In this document: piece after piece, positions 51,385 through 58,724 of the stretch
Layout of the letters: each line of letters begins with the position of its first letter
Position numbering within the stretch: the first letter of the stretch is position 1
Assembly: GCF_016741785.1 (NCBI RefSeq)
Contig: NZ_JAERRL010000004.1
Span: forward strand, 186,001 to 250,000
Length of the DNA: 64,000 nt
Source: Streptomyces sp. 7-21
GTDB lineage: Bacteria > Actinomycetota > Actinomycetes > Streptomycetales > Streptomycetaceae
Direction of reading: 5' to 3'
Notes under the pieces: model-generated
The model's input: the letters and a program-made list of their open reading frames with translations, nothing else
The model's database searches: none
Told to the model about the DNA's origin: nothing
Position numbers and translations under genes: made by a program

Positions 51385-52578
51385 ATGGGCGAGCAGGCAG
51401 CAGCGGGGGACAACGGCAGGCGCAGGACCGTCCGGATCGCCATGAACGGCGTGACCGGCCGGATGGGTTACCGCCAGCACCTGGTCCGTTCGATCCTCGC
51501 CATCCGTGAGCAGGGCGGCATCCCGACCGGCGACAGCGAGGGCACGGTGATCTGGCCGGAGCCCGTCCTCGTCGGCCGCCGTGAGCACGCGCTGCGCGAC
51601 CTCGCCGAGCGGCACGGCCTGGACCCCGGCGCGGTCTCGACCGACCTGGACGCCGTGCTGGCCGACGACAGCGTCGACATCTACTTCGACGCGCAGATCA
51701 CGCTCGCCCGCGAGGAGGCCATCGCCAAGGCCATCGCGGCGGGCAAGCACGTCTACACCGAGAAGCCGACCGCGACCGGCCTCGACGGCGCGCTGCGGCT
51801 GGCCCGGCTCGCCAGCGAGGCCGGCATCAAGCACGGCGTGGTGCAGGACAAGCTGTTCCTGCCGGGCCTGCTGAAGCTGAAGCGGCTCATCGACGGCGGC
51901 TTCTTCGGCCGGATCCTGTCGGTGCGCGGCGAGTTCGGCTACTGGGTCTTCGAGGGCGACTGGCAGTCCGCCCAGCGGCCGTCGTGGAACTACCGCGCGG
52001 AGGACGGCGGCGGCATCGTCGTGGACATGTTCCCGCACTGGGAGTACGTCCTGCACGAGCTGTTCGGCCGCGTCGAGTCTGTGCAGGCCCTTGTCCGCAC
52101 TCACATCCCCCGGCGCTGGGACGAGCGGGGCGAGCCGTACGAGGCCACCGCCGACGACGCCGCCTACGGCATCTTCGAGCTGGCAGGCGGCGCCGTCGCC
52201 CAGATCAACTCCTCCTGGGCGGTGCGCGTCAACCGCGACGAGCTGGTCGAGTTCCAGGTCGACGGCACCGAGGGCTCCGCCGTCGCGGGCCTGCGCAACT
52301 GCCGTGTGCAGCACCGTTCGGTCACGCCGAAGCCGGTGTGGAACCCCGACCTGCCCGCCACCGAGCGCTTCCGCGAGCAGTGGCAGGAGGTGCCGGACAA
52401 CGGCGAGTTCGACAACGGCTTCAAGGCCCAGTGGGAGCTCTTCCTGCGTCACGTCGTCCTCGACGAGCCGTACACCTGGGACCTGCTGGCGGGCGCGCGC
52501 GGCGTGCAGCTCGCCGAACTCGGCCTGGCCTCGGCGGCGGAGGGCAAGCGCCTGGCCGTCCCCGAGCTGACCCTGTGA
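51385..52578 (+). CDS. Gfo/Idh/MocA-family NAD(P)-dependent oxidoreductase
   Basis: A 397-aa dehydrogenase. The N-terminal Rossmann fold has a variant nucleotide loop (M-N-G-V-T-G-R-M-G) near residue 20, followed by E-K-P-T-A-T-G near residue 130, the E-K-P motif of the family. The C-terminal alpha/beta domain has G-G-I-V-V-D-M-F-P-H-W near residue 215, where Asp and His are expected in catalysis. The substrate is probably a sugar or cyclitol. It is first gene of the LacI-controlled operon, with a Shine-Dalgarno AAGGAGGAAG. The long variant N-terminus is unusual but the core motifs are clear. Confidence 0.88.
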   Translation: MGEQAAAGDNGRRRTVRIAMNGVTGRMGYRQHLVRSILAIREQGGIPTGDSEGTVIWPEPVLVGRREHALRDLAERHGLDPGAVSTDLDAVLADDSVDIYFDAQITLAREEAIAKAIAAGKHVYTEKPTATGLDGALRLARLASEAGIKHGVVQDKLFLPGLLKLKRLIDGGFFGRILSVRGEFGYWVFEGDWQSAQRPSWNYRAEDGGGIVVDMFPHWEYVLHELFGRVESVQALVRTHIPRRWDERGEPYEATADDAAYGIFELAGGAVAQINSSWAVRVNRDELVEFQVDGTEGSAVAGLRNCRVQHRSVTPKPVWNPDLPATERFREQWQEVPDNGEFDNGFKAQWELFLRHVVLDEPYTWDLLAGARGVQLAELGLASAAEGKRLAVPELTL

Positions 52579-52620
52579 CCCGTCCCGCGACACGAGCGAC
52601 CGCGAGGAAGTGAACACACC

Positions 52621-53793
52621 GTGATCCGACTGCCAGACGCGACGGGGACGCTGCGCGCGTACACCCCGCGCGGCGAGCCCGCCGCCTTCGCGACGGCCGC
52701 GCGGGACGGGGCCCCGCCGCCCGCCTCCCGCATCGTCTTCTCCGCCGCCCACGTGGTGGCCGACCCCTTCGCCGACACCACCCCCGACGGCCCCGCCGCG
52801 GTCGACTGGGACGCCACGCTGGCGTTCCGCCACCACCTGTGGTCCCACGGGCTGGGCGTGGCCGAAGCCATGGACACCGCCCAGCGCGGCATGGGACTGG
52901 ACTGGGCCGGAGCCGCCGAACTCATCCGCCGCTCCGGGGCCGCGGCCCGCGCGTCCGGCGGCCGCATCGCCTGCGGCGTCGGCACCGACCAGCTCCCGGC
53001 CGGGCCCGCCCCGTCGCTGGCCGAGGTGCGCGCCGCGTACGAGGAGCAGCTCGCCGTCGTCGAGGAGACCGGGGCGCAGGCCATCCTCATGGCCTCGCGC
53101 GCCCTGGCCGCCACCGCGGCCGGTCCCGGCGACTACCTCGAGGTGTACGGGCACCTGCTGCGGCAGGCGTCCGAGCCGGTCATCCTGCACTGGCTGGGCC
53201 CGATGTTCGACCCCGCGCTCACCGGCTACTGGGGCAGCGAGGACCTGGACGCGGCGACGGAGACGTTCCTGGAGATCATCGCCGCCCACCCCGACAAGGT
53301 GGACGGCGTGAAGGTCTCCCTGCTGGACGCCGGGCGCGAGATCGCCCTGCGGCGGCGCCTGCCGGACGGCGTGCGCTGCTACACCGGCGACGACTTCCAC
53401 TACCCCGAGCTGATCGCCGGGGACGACAAGGGCTTCAGCCACGCGCTGCTGGGCATCTTCGACCCGCTGGGGCCGCTTGCCGCACAGGCCGTGCGCGTGC
53501 TGGACACCGGCGACACCGAGGGCTTCCGCAAGCTGCTTGACCCGACCGTGCCGCTGTCGCGCCACCTGTTCCAGGCGCCGACCCGCTTCTACAAGACGGG
53601 CGTGGTCTTCCTCGCCTGGCTGGCGGGCTACCAGGAGCACTTCGCGATGGTCGGCGGCCTCCAGGCGGCCCGCTCGCTGCCGCACCTCGCCACCGCTTAC
53701 GAACTCGCCGACGGCATCGGCCTCTTCCCGGACCCCGGCCTCGCCGAGTCCCGGATGCGGCGGCTGCTCGCGGTCTACGGCGTGGAGGGCTGA
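52621..53793 (+). CDS. DUF993 protein (dihydrodipicolinate-synthase-like aldolase fold)
   Basis: A 390-aa protein of the DUF993 family, distantly related to the DHDPS/NAL aldolases. Features are W-L-G-P-M-F-D near residue 200, G-V-K-V-S-L-L-D near residue 235, where the Lys is a candidate Schiff-base residue, and Y-T-G-D-D-F-H-Y near residue 258. A GTG start follows GAGGAAG. It is sandwiched between a Gfo/Idh dehydrogenase and a sugar isomerase in one operon, so it probably cleaves an oxidised sugar intermediate. The reaction is unknown. Confidence 0.8.
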   Translation: MIRLPDATGTLRAYTPRGEPAAFATAARDGAPPPASRIVFSAAHVVADPFADTTPDGPAAVDWDATLAFRHHLWSHGLGVAEAMDTAQRGMGLDWAGAAELIRRSGAAARASGGRIACGVGTDQLPAGPAPSLAEVRAAYEEQLAVVEETGAQAILMASRALAATAAGPGDYLEVYGHLLRQASEPVILHWLGPMFDPALTGYWGSEDLDAATETFLEIIAAHPDKVDGVKVSLLDAGREIALRRRLPDGVRCYTGDDFHYPELIAGDDKGFSHALLGIFDPLGPLAAQAVRVLDTGDTEGFRKLLDPTVPLSRHLFQAPTRFYKTGVVFLAWLAGYQEHFAMVGGLQAARSLPHLATAYELADGIGLFPDPGLAESRMRRLLAVYGVEG

Positions 53794-53798
53794 ACACC

Positions 53799-54644
53799 AT
53801 GGCAGACACCAGCGGGAACGCGCTCGCCGCGCGTTTCTCGATCAACCAGATGACCGTCAAGCAGCTGTCACTGCCCGACCTGGTCAAGGGCTGCGTGGAC
53901 CTGGGCATCCAGGGCGTCGGCTTGTGGCGCGAGCCGGTGGCCGAGCACGGCCTGGACGCTACGGCCCGGCTCGTGCGCGAGGCGGGGCTCACCGTGACGT
54001 CGCTGTGCCGGGGCGGGTTCTTCACCGCCGAGGACCCGGCGGAGCGCGCCCGCGCGCTGGACGACAACCGCGCCGCCATCGACGAGGCCGCCACGCTGGG
54101 CACGGACACCCTGGTCCTGGTCTCCGGCGGGCTGCCGCCCGGCAGCCGCGACCTGCACGCCGCGCGGGAGCGGATCGCCGACGCCCTGGCCGAGCTCGCG
54201 CCGTACGCCGGCGAGCGCGGCGTGCGGCTGGCGATCGAGCCGCTGCACCCGATGTACGCCGCCGACCGCTGCGTCGTCTCCACGCTGGCGCAGGCGCTCG
54301 ACCTGGCCGAGCGCTTCCCGGCCGAGCAGGTCGGGGTGACCGTCGACACCTACCACCTGTGGTGGGACGACCGGATCGCCGAGCAGATCGCCCGCGCGGG
54401 CGCCGGGGGCCGCATCGCCATCTACCAGCTCGCCGACTGGACCACGCCGCTGCCCGCCGGGGTGCTCAACGGCCGCGGCCAGATCGGCGACGGCGCCGTG
54501 GACTTCCCGTGGTTCCGTGCCCGGGTCGAGGAGGCGGGGTACGACGGGCCGATCGAGGTGGAGCTGTTCAACGACGTCCTGTGGGCGCGTGACGGCCTCG
54601 ACGTGCTCGCCGAGACCCTCGTCCGGTTCCGCCAGCACGCCTGA
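53799..54644 (+). CDS. Sugar phosphate isomerase/epimerase family protein (AP-endonuclease-2 fold)
   Basis: A 281-aa TIM-barrel xylose-isomerase-like protein. It shows L-A-I-E-P-L-H-P-M near residue 148 (metal-binding Glu/His), V-D-T-Y-H-L-W-W-D near residue 184 and G-P-I-E-V-E-L-F near residue 250 (metal Glu). It starts 5 nt after the DUF993 gene and ends the operon. Together the trio resembles a pathway for oxidised sugars or cyclitols (3-keto-sugars or inositols are candidates). No ABC or other transporter is adjacent. Confidence 0.88.
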   Translation: MADTSGNALAARFSINQMTVKQLSLPDLVKGCVDLGIQGVGLWREPVAEHGLDATARLVREAGLTVTSLCRGGFFTAEDPAERARALDDNRAAIDEAATLGTDTLVLVSGGLPPGSRDLHAARERIADALAELAPYAGERGVRLAIEPLHPMYAADRCVVSTLAQALDLAERFPAEQVGVTVDTYHLWWDDRIAEQIARAGAGGRIAIYQLADWTTPLPAGVLNGRGQIGDGAVDFPWFRARVEEAGYDGPIEVELFNDVLWARDGLDVLAETLVRFRQHA

Positions 54645-54654
54645 TTCCCGCCCC

Positions 54655-54693
54655 GCCCGCCCCGGCCCTTCTCCCCTGGGGGCCGGGGCGGGC
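54655..54693. terminator. Terminator of the sugar operon
   Basis: A perfect 13-bp stem (54655-54667 with 54681-54693) and a 13-nt loop, 10 nt after the isomerase stop. Confidence 0.8.
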
Positions 54694-55041
54694 TTGTCCG
54701 TCCTGCCGCAAGACCCGTGCCCGACCCGCATGCGGTGTGTCCGTCGCTGGTACGCACGGAGGCCCAGGGCTGCCCGGCCCATACCGGGCACCTGTAGCTC
54801 CGCTTCACGACCATGCCGCCGCAACCAGGTATGCCCCAGACAGCGCCAACCGAGTGAACGGACCGCGGTCTGCTGGATTTCTTGCGGGGAGACGCACGGT
54901 GACGTCGTGCCAGCCAGTGCGGTGGGCGTGTGCGCCCCGTGCCTGCGCCGCCCCGTCGGCCAGGACCCCTGCGGGACGGCCCGCGACCGTGCCCGCCGGA
55001 AACGCGTTGCCCTGCCGGGCGACGGCTGCCAGGCTGCCCGC
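54694..55041. other. Non-coding gap before the DUF2087 gene
   Basis: About 350 nt, less GC-rich than its flanks, without a supported ORF. It should contain the promoter of the DUF2087 gene. A small inverted repeat CCCGG-ccccata-CCGGG-type segment near 54775-54790 is all I see. Confidence 0.3.
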
Positions 55042-55317
55042 GTGAGTGAGAACGAGCCGCGCACCAGCAGCGACGTGTCCGCCCTGTTCGACGCGCGGGG
55101 GCGGCTGATCGCCATTCCCCGCAAGGCCGCCCGGCGCCAGCAGCTGCTCGTGCACCTCGCCCACACGCTCTTCGAGCCCGGCCGCTCCTACAGCGAACGC
55201 GAGGTCAACGACGCGCTGCGGACCGTCCACGAGGACTATCCGGCGCTCCGCCGCTACCTGATCGAGGCCCGGCTGCTCGCCAGGACCCGGGACGGCGGCA
55301 GCTACCACCGCGTGTAG
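55042..55317 (+). CDS. DUF2087 domain protein
   Basis: A 91-aa protein. After about 18 residues it shows the DUF2087 pattern: I-P-R-K-A-A-R-R-Q-Q-L-L-V-H-L-A, Y-S-E-R-E-V-N-D-A-L, D-Y-P-A-L-R-R-Y-L-I-E and L-A-R-T-R-D-G-G-S-Y-H-R. The domain is a small, winged-helix-like module often found after ArsR-type DNA-binding domains, but no such domain is in frame here. A GTG is chosen as start because the upstream frame is compositionally random; the true start could be slightly earlier. Role unknown, possibly regulatory. Confidence 0.75.
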   Translation: MSENEPRTSSDVSALFDARGRLIAIPRKAARRQQLLVHLAHTLFEPGRSYSEREVNDALRTVHEDYPALRRYLIEARLLARTRDGGSYHRV

Positions 55318-55346
55318 CCCGCGGCCCGGGACGCGCGCCGCCCGCG

Positions 55347-56264
55347 TCAGGGCGAGGCGTCACCGGCGGCCACCACGCGCAGCCGGATGCGGTCGACCGT
55401 CGCGTCCTCCAGGCAGCCGCGCAGGCGGTGGGTGTCGTGCGCGGTGAGCGAGGGGTGGATGGTGACGGCGAACAGGCCGTCGCCGAGCACCGACATGCCG
55501 GCGTTGGCCAGCGGCAGCGACGTGGCGTCGCGGCACCGCTCCCACTGCTGGCGGGCGGCGAGCGTCGCCTGCTCGTCGCTGATGCCGCGCACCTCGACCG
55601 TGAACAGCAGCGTCGTCGCCCCGGCGTCGCCGTGCTCGGGCGGCCTGGTCTGGGTGAGCCGCGCCAGCCCCGTCACCAGCCCCGCGCAGACCGCTGCGAG
55701 CAGCGCCCAGCCCGCCAGCCGCCGCAGCCGCCGCCATGGCTGCCGCGGCGGGCCCAGCGGCGGCCGCGGCGGCAGCTCCGGCGCCTCGCCCGGCGGGGGA
55801 GGCGGCGCCAGCACCGCGAGACGGCGCCCGGCGGCGGGCCGCGCCCCCATGGCGGCGCGCGCGACGCGTTCCACCGCCCAGGCGACGCCCGACAGCGCCA
55901 CCCCAGCCGCCATCAGCACCGGCACGAAGACGAACGTGTGCCGCTCCCGGTCCATCGCCTGCTCCAGCCAGGCGAAGCGCGGCGCCCCGCCGGCCTCCCC
56001 GGTGCCCGCCGCGGTCCCTGGCGGCCCGGCGTCCGCGCCCCGGTCCCGGCCCCGGTCCCGGTCCCGCAGCAGGGCACGCTCCAGCCGCGCGATCCGGTCG
56101 AACAGCGCCAGCCCGAGCAGCAGCACCTCCACGACCAGCAGCAGCACCCCGCACAGGATCGCCCGCTGCCACTGCCACCGGTACAGGTACACCACCACGT
56201 ACCCCGCCGCCCCCAGCGCGGCCACCGTGCCGATGAGGTAGGCGGCCAGCCTGGCGGGGCTCAC
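55347..56264 (-). CDS. Membrane protein of unknown function, coupled to the dikinase-like gene
   Basis: A 305-aa protein with two N-terminal helices (residues 5-55), an Arg/Asp-rich loop (R-D-R-D-R-G-R-D-R-G), a third helix near 115, a Pro-rich stretch (about 150-175) and a fourth helix near 187-205. A soluble C-terminal domain of about 100 residues has two Cys. This is not a family I know. Its ATG overlaps the stop of the upstream dikinase-like gene (ATGA), so the two are co-translated and may work together. No signal for sorting other than the helices. Confidence 0.65.
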   Translation of the reverse strand: MSPARLAAYLIGTVAALGAAGYVVVYLYRWQWQRAILCGVLLLVVEVLLLGLALFDRIARLERALLRDRDRGRDRGADAGPPGTAAGTGEAGGAPRFAWLEQAMDRERHTFVFVPVLMAAGVALSGVAWAVERVARAAMGARPAAGRRLAVLAPPPPPGEAPELPPRPPLGPPRQPWRRLRRLAGWALLAAVCAGLVTGLARLTQTRPPEHGDAGATTLLFTVEVRGISDEQATLAARQQWERCRDATSLPLANAGMSVLGDGLFAVTIHPSLTAHDTHRLRGCLEDATVDRIRLRVVAAGDASP

Positions 56265-58423
56265 CGCCGCACCTCCGCGCCCGCCAGCTCCCGGCCGCCG
56301 CCCGGGGCGTCCTCGCCGGCCCGCGCCACCTCGCCGCTGGCGCCGTCCACCACCAGCGGCGTGCCCGGCGGGAAACGGTCCACGGCGCCCGCCGCCCCCG
56401 TCACCGCCGCCAGCCCCAGCTCGCGCGCCAGCACCGCCAGGTGCGACAGCGGGCTGCCGGTCTGCGCGACCAGGCCGGTCAGCGACGGCAGCAGCGGTGC
56501 GAGCGCCGGGTCGAGCGTGCGGACGACGAGCACCGGCCGCTCAGGCGGCTCTCCCGCGCCGTCCCACGCCGTGCCGGTGACCCGGCCGCCGGACACCCCC
56601 GCGGCCCCGCCCCGCGCCCCGGCCGGGCGGGGGGCCGCGTCCGCCACGACGACGCCGCCCTCGGCCAGCCGGAACGCATCCGGCAGCGGCGCCGACGCCG
56701 CCCGCGCCGGGCGGGCGGCCAGGTCCGGCGGCAGCGCCGCGCCGTGGGCGGCGGCCATCAGCTCCTCCCACCGCAGCCGCGCCGCCGTCCCGCTCGTCAC
56801 GCCCAGCCGCCCGGCCAGCTCCGCCACCAGCCTGGCCTGGAACTCCTGCACCCACCGGATCCGCAGCCGCAGCGCCTCCCTCGGCCCCAGCCGCCCCGTC
56901 CCCGGCGTCCCCGGCGTCCCCGGCCCCGTCCCGGCCGTGCCCCGCGCCGGCAGCCGCAGCGGCTCGGTCAGGCTCGGCGGCACCAGCGCGAGCACCTCCG
57001 GGCGCGCCCGCACCAGCCGCTCGTCCGGCAGGCCCTCGGCGCGGCCGTGGCGGAGCGCGGCGAGCCCGCTGGCCGCCGCCGTGCCGCTGCCCGGGCCGTG
57101 CGCCGCGGCGGGCAGCAGCGCGCCCGCCAGCGCCTCCTGCGCGTGCAGCGGCACCAGCACGGCGCGCGCCCAGCGGAGTGCGGCGGCCAGCTGGGCCGCG
57201 CTCAGCCCGGCGGGCGGCCCGGCCTCGGCCAGGCGGCGGTCGACGTCGGTCAGGAGCGCCTCCGCGAGCCGGGGCAGCGTGCCGCGCAGCCGCCCCACGC
57301 GCCACGCCGCCCCCAGCCGCCGTGCCCCCGGCAGCGGGTTGAGCGCCGCCAGCACGCGCCGGGCGCGCGAGGAGGGCGTGGCGGCGCCCAGCAGCGCCAG
57401 GTCGGCCACGGCGCGCCCGGCCACGGTGGTCACCACCGGCCGGGCGCGCAGGACGCGGCGCGGCGCCGCCCCGGCCAGGTGCAGCGCGGCGGCCAGGCCG
57501 TGCGCCATCGGTGTCACCCACAGGTCCTCCTCCAGCGGCTGGAGCACGCCGGGCATCGTCTCCGCGACCGGACCGGGTCCCAGCAGCCGGGCGCGGCGGC
57601 GCGGGCGCGGTGCCATGGCGGTGATGGGGCGGCTCTGGAACAGCCACAGCCGTCCGGTGTCCGCCTCGAAGCCGAACTCCATGTCCTGCGGGCCGCCGAA
57701 CACCCGCCGGGCACGGCGGGCCAGGGCCGCCAGCCGCCGCAGCTCGGCGGGGGTGAGCGGCCCGCCGTCCGCACCCGGCGGGGCGTCGTGCGGCCGCCTG
57801 CCGTGCCGGGTCAGAGGGAGCGTCGTGCCCTGCCGCTCGCCGCTGACCAGGCGGTCGGGGCCGCCGCGGACCACGCTGAGCAGCAGCCGGTCGGTGCGCC
57901 CGGTCACCGGGTCCGCGCCGAAGAGCACCCCGCCGGCCCGGGAGCGCACCATCGGCTGGACGAGGACGGCCATGGCGGCCCGGGAGCCGCGCGCCGCCGC
58001 CGAGTCCCTGACGGTCTGCACCGCGGCCGTGAACTCCTCCCAGCCGCGCACGCCGAGGACGGAGGCGAACTGGCCCGCCATCGACGACCGGGCCGTGTCC
58101 TCGGCGGCGGAGGAGGAGCGGACGGCCAGCGGCACCCGCCCGTCCGCGCTCATCTCGCGCCACGCGCGCCGCAGGCCGGGTTCGTGCGCCCGCCCGGCCG
58201 CTGGCAGCACGACGAACCCGGGCAGCACCGGCAGCCCCGCGGCCGCGGCCCGCGCCAGCGCGGCGGCCTTGCCCCCGGCGGTCCGGGCGTCCCGCACCCG
58301 GCCGTCGGTGAGCGGCAGGACGGTCGCGGCGGGTGCGCCGCTGCCGGCGCTGTCCCCGCTGGCGCCGTGAGCCCGGTTGCGCTGGTTGGTCCGGTGTATC
58401 CGGTTGTGCCGGTTGTCCCGCAC
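56261..58423 (-). CDS. PEP/pyruvate-binding dikinase-like protein (rifampin phosphotransferase-like architecture)
   Basis: A 720-aa protein. The N-terminal 270 or so residues are a PPDK/PEP synthase ATP-binding domain (G-G-K-A-A-A-L-A-R, V-R-S-S-S-A-A-E-D-T, M-E-F-G-F). The middle (about 290-600) is poorly conserved and Ala/Arg/Leu-rich. The end carries a swivelling phosphohistidine domain with T-G-S-P-L-S-H-L-A-V-L-A-R-E-L near residue 665. The PEP synthase TIM barrel is absent. This ATP-domain/variable-middle/His order is that of rifampin phosphotransferases and related ATP-dependent dikinases. The GTG start follows a strong GGAGGAG Shine-Dalgarno, which rules out the longer N-terminus. Substrate unknown. 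Confidence 0.78.
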   Translation of the reverse strand: MRDNRHNRIHRTNQRNRAHGASGDSAGSGAPAATVLPLTDGRVRDARTAGGKAAALARAAAAGLPVLPGFVVLPAAGRAHEPGLRRAWREMSADGRVPLAVRSSSAAEDTARSSMAGQFASVLGVRGWEEFTAAVQTVRDSAAARGSRAAMAVLVQPMVRSRAGGVLFGADPVTGRTDRLLLSVVRGGPDRLVSGERQGTTLPLTRHGRRPHDAPPGADGGPLTPAELRRLAALARRARRVFGGPQDMEFGFEADTGRLWLFQSRPITAMAPRPRRRARLLGPGPVAETMPGVLQPLEEDLWVTPMAHGLAAALHLAGAAPRRVLRARPVVTTVAGRAVADLALLGAATPSSRARRVLAALNPLPGARRLGAAWRVGRLRGTLPRLAEALLTDVDRRLAEAGPPAGLSAAQLAAALRWARAVLVPLHAQEALAGALLPAAAHGPGSGTAAASGLAALRHGRAEGLPDERLVRARPEVLALVPPSLTEPLRLPARGTAGTGPGTPGTPGTGRLGPREALRLRIRWVQEFQARLVAELAGRLGVTSGTAARLRWEELMAAAHGAALPPDLAARPARAASAPLPDAFRLAEGGVVVADAAPRPAGARGGAAGVSGGRVTGTAWDGAGEPPERPVLVVRTLDPALAPLLPSLTGLVAQTGSPLSHLAVLARELGLAAVTGAAGAVDRFPPGTPLVVDGASGEVARAGEDAPGGGRELAGAEVRR

Positions 58424-58724
58424 GTGGCTCCTCCGACTTCTCCGTCCCGCCATCCCCGGGGCCCTGTCCAGACCGTCGCTGGGGCCGTCGCAGGGAAAGA
58501 CGCGGTGAAACCGCCGGTACCTGACAAGAAGTTCCTTTCCAGGCGAGGCCGGCGACAAGGTCCCACCAGCGCTCATACCGCTGGCCGGAGTCCCGGCACG
58601 GGGGCGCGAAGAGGCAGAGCGGGGCGCGTCCGTGACGTGGAGGGCGTGCGGGGCGTACGAGGGCGCGCGGTCCCTGACGGGATCACCCCCGTTCGGTGTC
58701 AGCGCGGCGGGCTAACGTCGAGCC
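58424..58724. other. Divergent promoter region between dikinase-like gene and recD2
   Basis: About 300 nt. On the right, TAACGT (58713-58718) ends 6 nt before the recD2 ATG, close to the leaderless pattern. On the left, only the GGAGGAG ribosome-binding site is clear. No ORF in it looks real. Confidence 0.35.
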
